A stretch of DNA of 64,000 nt from Pseudomonas delhiensis (lineage in GTDB: Bacteria; Pseudomonadota; Gammaproteobacteria; Pseudomonadales; Pseudomonadaceae): contig NZ_FZPC01000004.1 of NCBI RefSeq assembly GCF_900187975.1, positions 215,047-279,046 of the forward strand, read 5' to 3'. Within the stretch, counting starts at the first letter, position 1. Each line of letters opens with the position of its first letter. A model generated the notes under the pieces. That model was not told where the DNA came from. It worked only from the letters and a program-made list of their open reading frames with translations, and searched no databases. A program made the translations under genes and the position numbers. Positions 9,532 to 18,242 of the stretch are shown here, in pieces.

Positions 9532-10362
9532 TCAGCCAGCGAAATCCAGCTTGTCCTTCCAGTAGGTCTCCAGCGCCTTGGTGTCGTGGTCGAAGGGGTG
9601 GAAGCCGGGGCGGAAGTAGTCCAGCCAGGGCAGCACGAGCTGGGTGAAGTAGCCGTTGCGCAGGCCGAACAGGGTGACCAGGCCGTGCTTCCAGCTGCGC
9701 CAGTTGAACAGCTGGCGGTCGCGGCGCAGCAGGTGGATCTGGAAGCCGCCGATCACGCCGAGGAAGATCACGGTGGTCAGCAGCATCACCGCGGTACGGG
9801 TGAAGTAGCCGCCGTAGACCTGCTGGTAGACGTCGTAGGCCACCGCCTTGTGCTCGTTCTCCTCGATGGCGTGCCACATCCACAGCTTGTACATCTTCGG
9901 CGAGCGCATCTGGGTGCTCAGGTCCTCGCGGCGCAGCAGGCGCTCGGCCATGGTCGCGGTGAAGTGCTCCAGGGCGCAGGTGATGGCCAGGTCCTGCTTC
10001 TTGGTGGTGACCTTGCCGATGGCGCCGAGCAGGTACTTGATGCGCAGCTCCAGGCGTTCCAGGTCGATGCCGTGTTCCTCGGCGTACTCGTTGTAGGCCG
10101 CGTGTTCCTTGGAGTGCATGGCCTCCTGGCCGATGAAGGCGGACACGTCCTTCTGCAGCTGCGGGTCCTGGATGCGGTCGCGCACGGCGCGCACGCTGTC
10201 GACGAAGAACTTCTCGCCGTAGGGGAACAGCGAGGACAGGTTGTTCATGAAGTGCGACATGAAGGGTTGATCGTCCCACCAGTACTTCGGCGTCTCGGTG
10301 AAGCTGAAATCCATGCGCCGGACGGGGAAGTGGGCGCGGAGCGGTTCGGTCTGGGCGTTCAT
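9532..10362 (-). CDS. Predicted metal-dependent hydrolase (COG3687 type)
   Basis: A 276-residue protein of the pseudomonad/actinobacterial family annotated as predicted metal-dependent hydrolase. It is helical and His/Glu-rich, with ferritin-like metal-ligand patterns: GQEAMHSKEH (about residue 83), CALEHFTA and WHAIEENEHKAVAYD, i.e. repeated ExxH spacing suggestive of a di-iron centre. A hydrophobic segment follows (TAVMLLTTVIFLGVIGGF). An AAGGAG site precedes the ATG at 10362; an upstream TTG two codons earlier overlaps that site and is unlikely. No partner gene is adjacent. Biochemical activity is unproven; oxidase or hydroxylase activity is equally possible given the ligand pattern. Confidence 0.8.
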   Translation of the reverse strand: MNAQTEPLRAHFPVRRMDFSFTETPKYWWDDQPFMSHFMNNLSSLFPYGEKFFVDSVRAVRDRIQDPQLQKDVSAFIGQEAMHSKEHAAYNEYAEEHGIDLERLELRIKYLLGAIGKVTTKKQDLAITCALEHFTATMAERLLRREDLSTQMRSPKMYKLWMWHAIEENEHKAVAYDVYQQVYGGYFTRTAVMLLTTVIFLGVIGGFQIHLLRRDRQLFNWRSWKHGLVTLFGLRNGYFTQLVLPWLDYFRPGFHPFDHDTKALETYWKDKLDFAG

Positions 10363-10763
10363 GGGCAACTCCTTGTTGTTGTTCGACAGGCCCGCGGCGG
10401 AGTCGGCAGCGCCAGGTGAGTCAGGCAGGGGCGCGGTGCCACCGGAGCGGAATGGCCGGACACGGTGAATGTGTCATTGGTTGATGTAATTGTTGGAAGG
10501 ATTGTCGGACAAAGGAGAGGTCAGATCCGGCCATGGAAGGGTTATTTGCGGCCAAGGAGGGGCCGGCCCGACCTTGGATAGGGGGGAGGGTGTAGGAGCG
10601 AGCTTGCTCGCGAACGGTGTTTACCGGCAGCTGCGGTATATCGGGTTGACTCGGCCCCTCTCCCCAGCCCTCTCCCTGAAGGGAGAGGGGGCCGTTCGGT
10701 GTCTGTGGGGAGAATGGAGTCAGCCGGCAACCCCGGCTATTGCCGTGAAGAGCCTGTGGTGAA
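10363..10763. repeat. 401-bp gene-free stretch with operator-like dyad, REP unit and CT-rich repeat
   Basis: No gene was found here. A dyad GACAC-N7-GTGTC at 10459-10475 lies upstream of the hydrolase gene and may be its control site. A REP unit (GTAGGAGCGAGCTTGCTCGC) is at 10592-10614. It is followed at about 10655-10693 by the CCCTCTCCC/GGGAGAGGG element also seen near 5760 and 13640. Confidence 0.7.
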
Positions 10764-11693
10764 TCAGCCTTGCTGCGCTTCCCGCGCCTCGCGGGCGGTG
10801 ACCTGCTGGCACAGCTCGATCAATTGCTCGCGCATCCAGCGGTTTGCCGGGTCCTGGTCGGTGCTCTCGTGCCAGTACAGGTGGGTTTCCAGCCTGGGCA
10901 CGTCGCTCACCGGCAGCTCTACGTAGTGCAGGCTGTGGTGGCGGGCGAAGCGCTCGGGCACGGTCACCGCCATGTCGGTCTGCTGCACCACGTTGGAGGC
11001 CATCAGGTAGTGCTGCGAGCGCAGGGCGATCTTGCGCTGCAGGCCCATCTTGCCCAGGGACAGGTCGATGTAGCCCAGGCCGCTGCGGCGGCTGGAAATC
11101 TGGATGTGCGTCAGCGACAGGTACTCGTCCAGGCTCAGCTTCGCCTTGGCCAGCGGGTGGCCGTGGCGCATGGCGCAGACGTAGCGGTCTTCCATCAGCT
11201 TGACGTGGCGCACCTGCGGGTCGGTGTTCAGCGGCGCGTCCACGGCGAAGTCCAGGCGCCCGGCGGCCAGCTCCTTGGTGGTCTCGCGGCGCTTGGAGAG
11301 GAAGCTCTCGATGTGCACGTTGGGCGCCTGGCGGCGCAGGCGCTGGAACAGCGGCGGCAGGATGATGGCCTCGGTGAGGTCGGTCATGCTGATGCGGTAG
11401 GTCTTGCTCGCCTGCTGCGGGCTGAAGGTGCGGCTCTCCTGCACCGACACCCGCAGCAGCTGCAGGGCGTTGCGCACCGGGCCGATGATGTTCTGCGCCA
11501 TGGGCGTGGGCACCATGCCCTGGGCGGTGCGCACGAACAGCGGGTCGTTGAAGGTTTCGCGCAGGCGGGCCAGGGCGTTGGACACCGCGGGCTGGGTGAT
11601 GCCGACGATCTGCCCGGCGCGGGTGAGGTTGGCTTCGGTGTAGATGGCATCGAAGACGATGAACAGATTCAGGTCGACCTTGTTCAGGTTCAT
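10764..11693 (-). CDS. LysR family transcriptional regulator (NodD-like)
   Basis: A 309-residue LysR-type regulator. The N-terminal winged helix-turn-helix reads VDLNLFIVFDAIYTEANLTR then AGQIVGITQPAVSNALARLR, followed by the linker helix and a two-lobed effector domain (YRISMTDLTEAIILPPLFQRL, AAGRLDFAVDAPLN). The wording of the HTH resembles the NodD/NahR branch that senses aromatic or lipid-like ligands. It is divergent from an acyl-CoA dehydrogenase gene with a 166-bp intergenic region containing two dyads, so it most likely controls that gene and itself. Ligand unknown. Confidence 0.92.
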   Translation of the reverse strand: MNLNKVDLNLFIVFDAIYTEANLTRAGQIVGITQPAVSNALARLRETFNDPLFVRTAQGMVPTPMAQNIIGPVRNALQLLRVSVQESRTFSPQQASKTYRISMTDLTEAIILPPLFQRLRRQAPNVHIESFLSKRRETTKELAAGRLDFAVDAPLNTDPQVRHVKLMEDRYVCAMRHGHPLAKAKLSLDEYLSLTHIQISSRRSGLGYIDLSLGKMGLQRKIALRSQHYLMASNVVQQTDMAVTVPERFARHHSLHYVELPVSDVPRLETHLYWHESTDQDPANRWMREQLIELCQQVTAREAREAQQG

Positions 11694-11726
11694 CCCGTGG
11701 CTCCGCTTGTCATTGTTGTGGCCTGA

Positions 11727-11771
11727 TCATACCCGGGATGGCGGACCATCATGCGGGTTATGAATGTTCAT
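11727..11771. promoter_or_regulatory. Candidate LysR binding dyads
   Basis: Two dyads lie in the divergent LysR/dehydrogenase gap. One is TCATACCCG (11727-11735) facing CGGGTTATGA (11754-11763), an interrupted repeat with one extra base. The other is ATGAA-TG-TTCAT at 11760-11771, which overlaps the end of the first. The arrangement resembles a recognition plus activation site pair for a LysR-type regulator. Confidence 0.5.
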
Positions 11772-11859
11772 TGATTCGGATAATAGGCTAGGTAAATCGT
11801 GCTGCCTGTTCTAGCATCTTCCTCGACACAAGACAAACCCCTGCCAGAAGGTAGCCCCC

Positions 11860-13089
<1,230 letters not shown>

Positions 13090-13972
13090 GCCGGCTGTCC
13101 GGGCCAGCGGATGGTCCGGCGTGGCCTGCGGGTCCAATCGCGGACGGAGTCCGCTCCTACGATCGTGCTTCCCTGGCGCCCGTAGGAGCGGACTCCGTCC
13201 GCGATTTTTGTCATTGGAAACGGCGGATAACCGCGAACGCGGGAAACCAGTGGCTTGGGGTTTGGTGTAGCACGCCGCTCCGAGTGCTCGGATGTTTTTT
13301 GTTTCGCCCCCTCGGGCGAGTCACTTTTGTCAAACGGTGGAAGGCCACCCCCGCAAAAAGTAACCAAAAAGGCTTGCCCCGACATACGGGCCCGATGGAG
13401 CCGGGCTACCCTCGCGAATTCCCCCGCCACGGAGGCCCGCCCCGACAGCACATCCCTGTGCTGATCGGGGCTCTCGCGACATCCATGTCGCATGACCTCC
13501 TGAGCGCCGGTTTCGCTCAGCCTTCTGAAGGGGCGTTCCGGTGCGCTCGGATGTTTCTCTGGAAATCCAAAAACCAGAGCAAGAGCCGCTTTTGCTCTTC
13601 GTAGGAGCGAGCTTGCTCGCGAACCCTGACTCCGTTCCCCCTCCCTAACCCTCCCCCGCAAGCGGGAGAGGGGACCGTTCGGCGTGAAGCGGAACCACGA
13701 AGCTCCCGGGTTCCCCGTAGGGCGCATAACGCCTACGGCGTTATCCGCCAAATCGCGGACAGAGTCCTCCTACGCAGCCCGAGTCATGCCATTCCCCTGT
13801 AGGAGCGCGCCCTGTGCGCGAAATCGCGGGCAGGGCCCGCTCCTACAAAGAGCACCCCGGCGCGGACTGTAAGACAGTTGCTCCTACGGTTCCAGGAGGC
13901 ACGGACGTAGGAGACTCCGTCCGCGATCGGATTCACCGGCCGCGCCGGACCATCCGCTGGCGCGGCCTGTGC
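13090..13972. repeat. 883-bp non-coding region: REP units plus a multi-hairpin block
   Basis: No credible gene was found. At 13135-13207 an inverted pair of the GGACGGAGTCCGCTCCTAC family occurs. From about 13286 to 13580 there is a block of consecutive hairpins: GTCACTTTTG against CAAAAAGTAAC, CCCGACAGCACA against TGTGCTGATCGGG (13441-13469), GCGACAT-CC-ATGTCGC (13476-13491), TGAGCG/CGCTCA (13501-13519) and CTCTGG/CCAGAG (13557-13579). A 12-bp direct repeat GCTCGGATGTTT brackets most of it (13286-13297 and 13545-13556). Further REP and related units lie at 13602-13625, about 13640-13680, 13717-13755, 13799-13850 and about 13906-13930. The hairpin block looks like a structured dispersed element rather than decayed coding sequence. 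Confidence 0.8.
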
Positions 13973-16084
13973 TTACGGCGACTCCCTCGCCTTCAACCAG
14001 GCCGCGAGGCCCTCGGCCGGTAGCGGCGGGGACAGCAGGTAGCCCTGGGCCAGCGTGTAGCCCTGGGCTTCGAGGATGCGCAGTTGCCCGGGGGTCTCGA
14101 TGCCCTCGGCGACCACCGTCATGCCCAGGCTGCGGCCGATGTGCAGCACGGCGTCGCTGAGGGTGCGGCTGGTGCTGTTGCTCTCCAGGTCGCGGACGAA
14201 GCTGCGGTCCAGCTTCAGTTCCTGCACCGGCAGGCGGTTCAGCCGGGCCAGGCTGGAGTAGCCGGTGCCGAAGTCGTCCAGGGCCAGGCGGATGCCCAGT
14301 TCGTGCAACTGGTCGAGCACGCCCAGGGTGTCGCTGTCCGCTTCCATCAGCGCGCTCTCGGTGATCTCCAGGGTCAGGTCGGCGCCGTGCAGGCCGTGTT
14401 CCTCCAGGGTGCGCAGCACCGCGGCGGGCAGTTGCGGGTCCTGGAAGTCGCCGGCGGACAGGTTGACCGATATCTCCGGCACCCGCAGGCCCGCGCGGCG
14501 CCAGGCCGCCAGTTGCCGGCAGGCTTCGCGCAGCACCCAGCGGCCCAGTTCGATGCTCAGCCCGCATTCCTCGGAAAGGGGGATGAAGCGTTCCGGGGAG
14601 ATGTTGCCCAACTGCGGGTGGCGCCAGCGGGCCAGGACCTCGACGCCGCGCAGGCGGCCCTCGCGGATGTCCACCAGCGGCTGGTAGTTCAGGTGCAGGC
14701 GCTGCCTGGCGAGGGCTTCGCGCAGGGCGCTTTCCAGCGCCACGCGTTCCTGCGCCAGGCGTTCGAGTTCCTCGCTGAAGAACACGTGGCCGCCGCGGCC
14801 CTTGCCTTTGCCCTTGGCCTGGTTCATCGCCATCGCCGCATGGCGCAGCAGCGTCTGGAAGTCCTCGCCGTCCTCCGGGAACAGGCTGACGCCGATGCTG
14901 GCCGACGGGTTGTGGGGCGCGCCGGCGACCCGCCAGGGCGCGTCGAGCGCGGCCTTCAGGCGGGCGATGTGGCGGCTTGCCGCCGCGCGGTCGCAGGCCG
15001 GCAGCAGGACGACGAATTCGTCGTTGGCCTGGCGCCCGACGTGGTCCTCGCTGCGGCAGGCCTGGCGCAGGCGCCGGGCGATGGTGCGCAGCAGCTCGTC
15101 GCCGGAGGGGCGGCCGAAGGAATCGTTGATCTGCCGGAAGCGGTCCAGGCCGATGTACAGCACCGCCAGGCCCTGCCGGCCGGCCAGCTCGGTGCCGGCC
15201 AGGACCTGCAGCAGGTGGCGGTTGGGCAGGCCGGTGAGGTCGTCGTAGTAGGCGAGCTGGTGGATGCGGGCGCGCGCCTGGTCGCGCTCCAGCACCAGCG
15301 CGCAGAGGTGCGTGCAGATGTCCAGCAGGCACTGCTGCGTCGCGCAGGGCAGCTGCGCCCCTTGGCCGTAGCAGACGAAGCAGCCGATCAACTGGCCGCC
15401 GCTGGAGCGGATCGGCGTGACGCTGCAGCTGCGCAGCTCCGGCGGCAACAGGTGGCGGTAGGCGGACCACAACGGGTGTTGCTCGATCTCGCCGGCCCAG
15501 GCCTCCTCGCTGCCCGGGCCGTCGCCCAGCGGCAGGCCGTCCAGGGCCTGCAGGTAGGCGGGGGGCAGGCTCGGCCCGGCCAGCGGGTTCAGGCGCCCTG
15601 CGTTCACCCGCAGGACCGAGGCGCTGACCCGCGGCAGCAGCCGTTCGATTTCCAGGCAGGCCGCTTCCATCAGGCGCTCCGGCGCCTCGTCGCGGGCCAT
15701 GCCTTCGAGGAGGCGGTCCAGCAGCACCTCGTGGATCTTCGACTGGGTGATCTCGGTGAGCGCCAGCAGTCGCAGGCCGGGTTCGCCGGGGGCGCGGTCC
15801 AGCCCGGTGCTGGCGATGCCGCACCAGATGCGCCGGCCGTCATGGCAGCGCACCAGGGTTTCCAGGCGGCCGTTGGCCGCCGGCTGCGCGGGCCGTGGTG
15901 CCCCCGCCAGTTCGTCGAATGCCCGGCCCACCAGGGTTTCCGGGGCATGGCCGAGCAGCCGGCCGAAGGCGGGGTTGCAGTACAGCAGGCGCCGGCTGTC
16001 ATCGTGGATGCAAAGGGCGGTTTCGGCATGCTCCAGGGCTTTGCAGAGCATCCGGGGGAGGTCGGGAATACTGTGGATCGGCAT
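13973..16084 (-). CDS. PAS-(GAF)-degenerate GGDEF-EAL protein; probable c-di-GMP phosphodiesterase
   Basis: A 703-residue cytoplasmic signalling protein. The N-terminal PAS domain (residues about 10-125) is followed by a GAF-like sensor region (about 140-270), a GGDEF domain starting YYDDLTGLPNRHLL (about 275) and an EAL domain (about 440-690). The GGDEF signature is degenerate (QANDEF), so cyclase activity is unlikely. The EAL domain looks catalytically complete: EVLAR at the signature, NLSAGDF, EITESAL, LDDFGTGYSSLA, LKLDRSF and VVAEGIET all present. I infer a c-di-GMP phosphodiesterase whose GGDEF may serve as a GTP-sensing module. No transmembrane segment is seen. A 39-codon frame lies 42 bp upstream in the same direction. 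Confidence 0.93.
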   Translation of the reverse strand: MPIHSIPDLPRMLCKALEHAETALCIHDDSRRLLYCNPAFGRLLGHAPETLVGRAFDELAGAPRPAQPAANGRLETLVRCHDGRRIWCGIASTGLDRAPGEPGLRLLALTEITQSKIHEVLLDRLLEGMARDEAPERLMEAACLEIERLLPRVSASVLRVNAGRLNPLAGPSLPPAYLQALDGLPLGDGPGSEEAWAGEIEQHPLWSAYRHLLPPELRSCSVTPIRSSGGQLIGCFVCYGQGAQLPCATQQCLLDICTHLCALVLERDQARARIHQLAYYDDLTGLPNRHLLQVLAGTELAGRQGLAVLYIGLDRFRQINDSFGRPSGDELLRTIARRLRQACRSEDHVGRQANDEFVVLLPACDRAAASRHIARLKAALDAPWRVAGAPHNPSASIGVSLFPEDGEDFQTLLRHAAMAMNQAKGKGKGRGGHVFFSEELERLAQERVALESALREALARQRLHLNYQPLVDIREGRLRGVEVLARWRHPQLGNISPERFIPLSEECGLSIELGRWVLREACRQLAAWRRAGLRVPEISVNLSAGDFQDPQLPAAVLRTLEEHGLHGADLTLEITESALMEADSDTLGVLDQLHELGIRLALDDFGTGYSSLARLNRLPVQELKLDRSFVRDLESNSTSRTLSDAVLHIGRSLGMTVVAEGIETPGQLRILEAQGYTLAQGYLLSPPLPAEGLAAWLKARESP

Positions 16085-16126
16085 GCTTGCACTCCGGCCT
16101 GGCGATCGAGGGGCGGCGCCAGGGCG

Positions 16127-16246
16127 CTAGGCGCGGCACCGTGTCGTTGCGTTCCGGCGGCCGACGCGGCTGCGGAGCGTCAGGGCGGCGGCCGGGGTGG
16201 CCAGGACGATGTGCATTCCCGTGCGTATTTTCAGCTTGTACAGCAT
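16127..16246 (-). CDS. Possible small basic protein upstream of the EAL gene
   Basis: A 39-residue frame beginning MLYKLKIRTGMHIVLATPAA with many Arg/Lys residues and a short hydrophobic centre. It is supported by an AGGAAG ribosome-binding site five bases upstream of the ATG and by its position 42 bp ahead of the EAL-protein gene on the same strand, which suggests a leader peptide or small operon partner. No family is recognised. The 381-bp gap 16085-16465 otherwise holds only weak promoter-like sequence, including a tandem AGTCAATT/AGTCAATG near 16346-16361. Confidence 0.4.
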   Translation of the reverse strand: MLYKLKIRTGMHIVLATPAAALTLRSRVGRRNATTRCRA

Positions 16247-16465
16247 GCGGACTTCCTTTCGTGGCGAACCACCATCGAACCGGCTGCGCCAGGGTGCGAG
16301 GTGATGGCAATCAGCCTTTATCCTGTTCTTCACGGAAAAGGAAAGTCAATTAGTCAATGATCTATTAAGAAACTTTTGTAGACGTCATGCGTCCTTCAGC
16401 CGCACGCAAGCTCCCCTGAAAATGGCTTGAGGCGTTATATCGGATGATGTATGAGGTCAATTCGC

Positions 16466-16813
16466 ATGAAGGGTCGGAACGTGGTCCATGAAGTCGGCGC
16501 AGCCATCGCCAACCGCCGCAGGTCCAAGGGGCTGACGCAGGCACAGATAGCAGAGGGGATAGGGGTGGAGAAGGAAACCATCAGCCGCATGGAGAACGGC
16601 GTGATATCGCCGACGTTGCATCGCCTGGGACAGATCGCGGAAATCCTCGAATGCCCGCTGAGCGACCTCTTCCGCAAGGATTCGATCGACGTCGCCGGGC
16701 AGGCCGAGGCCATCGGCGACCTGCTTCAGGAACTGGCGGAAAGCGAGCGGGCGCTGGTGGTGAACCTGGTCGGCGAGATCGTCAAGGTGCTCAAGGGCCG
16801 GCGTAGCCACTAG
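16466..16813 (+). CDS. XRE family helix-turn-helix regulator
   Basis: A 115-residue DNA-binding protein. An N-terminal Cro/CI-type helix-turn-helix (IANRRRSKGLTQAQIAEGIG then VEKETISRMENGVISPTLHR) is followed by a C-terminal helical segment (AIGDLLQELAESERALVVNL) likely used for dimerisation. An ATG five codons upstream (16451) is open, but TGAGG lies at the right distance before the ATG at 16466, which I chose. It has no obvious operon partner; a small minus-strand gene converges on it. Target genes are unknown. Confidence 0.85.
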   Translation: MKGRNVVHEVGAAIANRRRSKGLTQAQIAEGIGVEKETISRMENGVISPTLHRLGQIAEILECPLSDLFRKDSIDVAGQAEAIGDLLQELAESERALVVNLVGEIVKVLKGRRSH

Positions 16814-16849
16814 CGCCGCTGCGAGCGCCCCGCCGGCGGCGGGCGGGGC

Positions 16850-17035
16850 TCAGGTGCGTTCGTTGGGTTCGTCTTCGCCGCGCTGCTGCCACCACTGGCG
16901 GCGCACGTGCAACTGGGCGGCGAAGGCGCGGGCCAGGGGTTCCTGGGAAAAGCGCAGGCCGCGGCGGCCCAGGCGCACCAGCCACCAGGGCCGGCCCTGG
17001 ACTTCAATGGCCTCGATCTTCACCTCGTCCTGCAT
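16850..17035 (-). CDS. Small conserved-looking hypothetical protein
   Basis: A 61-residue protein beginning MQDEVKIEAIEVQGRPWWLV with a compact, Trp/Arg-rich body (RRQWWQQRGEDEP) and no signal or membrane segment. It has a GGAG ribosome-binding site about eight bases before the ATG. Its start overlaps the last 32 bp of the upstream TerC gene on the same strand, so it is probably translated from the same message. I do not recognise a family; amino-acid composition and the RBS argue it is real. Confidence 0.65.
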   Translation of the reverse strand: MQDEVKIEAIEVQGRPWWLVRLGRRGLRFSQEPLARAFAAQLHVRRQWWQQRGEDEPNERT

Positions 17036-18044
17036 GCAGGGTCTCCCGGCTGACGATTTCCAGCTCCTGCTCGCCTGCCTTGCGCGTCTTGAGCAGTGAC
17101 AGCAGTATGCCACCAGCGAGCAGGCCGAAGGTTACCCCAAGCGACAGCACCGCGGGAACCTTGCCGATGAAGCCGTGGGCGAAGATCTTCGCGCCGATGA
17201 ACACCAGCACCATGGCCAGGGCGTACTTCAGGTAGACGAAGCGGTGGATCATCGCCGCCAGCGAGAAGTACAGGGCGCGCAGGCCGAGGATGGCGAAGAT
17301 GTTCGAGGTGTAGACGATGAACGGGTCCTTGGTGATGGCGAAGATCGCCGGCACGCTGTCCACCGCGAACACCACGTCGGCCAGCTCGATCAGGATCAGC
17401 GCCAGGAACAGCGGGGTGGCGAAGCGCACCAGCCTGCCCGAGGCGTCGGGCTTGCGCACGAAGAAGTGGTGCTCGTGGAGCTGGTCGGTGACGCGGATGT
17501 GCCGGCGCAGGAAGCGCAGCACCGGGTTGTTGGCCAGGTCCGGCTCTTCCTCGTGGCGGGCGAACAGCATCTTCACGCCGCTGAACAGCAGGAAGGCGCC
17601 GAACACGTACATGATCCATTCGAATTCGCTGACCAGGGCGGCGCCCAGGCCGATCATGATGGCGCGCATGACGATGGCGCCGAGGATGCCCCAGAACAGC
17701 ACCTGGTGCTGGTAGCGGCGGGGGATGCCGAAGAAGCCGAAGATCATCGCCATGACGAACACGTTGTCCATCGACAGCGACTGCTCCACCAGGAAGCCGG
17801 TGTAGTACTCCATGGCGCTGGTGGCGCCGAACTCGTACCAGACGAAGCCGCCGAAGGCCAGGCCGCAGCTGAAGTAGCCGGCCGAGAGCAGCAGGCTCTC
17901 GCGCACGCCGATCTCGTGGTGGTCGCGCTGCAGCACGCCCAGGTCCAGGACCAGCAGGAGGATGACGATGGCCAGGAACAGCAGCCAGAACCAGGCGGCG
18001 GTGCCGAGGAAGGGGGTATTCAGGAAATCCAATAGGGGTGCCAT
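17004..18044 (-). CDS. TerC/Alx family integral membrane protein
   Basis: A 346-residue inner-membrane protein with about eight or nine hydrophobic helices, beginning with AAWFWLLFLAIVILLLVLDL. It has the family hallmarks EQSLSMDNVFVMAMIFGFF and IELADVVFAVDSVPAIFAI, in which paired Asp residues line the membrane path. The large cytoplasmic loop is acidic/basic (RHEEEPDLANNP). E. coli Alx, a close type, exports Mn2+ and is induced at high pH; I infer a manganese or metal-homeostasis role here. I looked for a yybP-ykoY manganese riboswitch in the 198-bp upstream gap and did not recognise one. A small gene overlaps its 3' end. Confidence 0.9.
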   Translation of the reverse strand: MAPLLDFLNTPFLGTAAWFWLLFLAIVILLLVLDLGVLQRDHHEIGVRESLLLSAGYFSCGLAFGGFVWYEFGATSAMEYYTGFLVEQSLSMDNVFVMAMIFGFFGIPRRYQHQVLFWGILGAIVMRAIMIGLGAALVSEFEWIMYVFGAFLLFSGVKMLFARHEEEPDLANNPVLRFLRRHIRVTDQLHEHHFFVRKPDASGRLVRFATPLFLALILIELADVVFAVDSVPAIFAITKDPFIVYTSNIFAILGLRALYFSLAAMIHRFVYLKYALAMVLVFIGAKIFAHGFIGKVPAVLSLGVTFGLLAGGILLSLLKTRKAGEQELEIVSRETLHAGRGEDRGH

Positions 18045-18242
18045 GCGGGCCCTCTCTTGCTGTCGTTGTCGAAAGTGACTCCGACATGGCGGTCAGCGAC
18101 CGTCAGAGGGGCCCGGCGTCACGGCGGGAAAAATAGCAGAGCGCGGTCGCGAGGCAAGCGGGGGAAAGTAACAAGTTCCTACGACCATCCACGCCTTCAG
18201 GACAGTCTAGACCAGGGGGCCGGCAGCGCGGGCTGCCCTGGG

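Noticed and set aside
13090..13972. Insertion sequence or prophage remnant
   Set aside because: No transposase or phage-like coding, no terminal inverted repeats with target duplication; content is REP units and hairpins.
18045..18242. yybP-ykoY manganese riboswitch ahead of the TerC gene
   Set aside because: Short GC stems are present but the conserved loop sequences were not recognised; left as a computational check.
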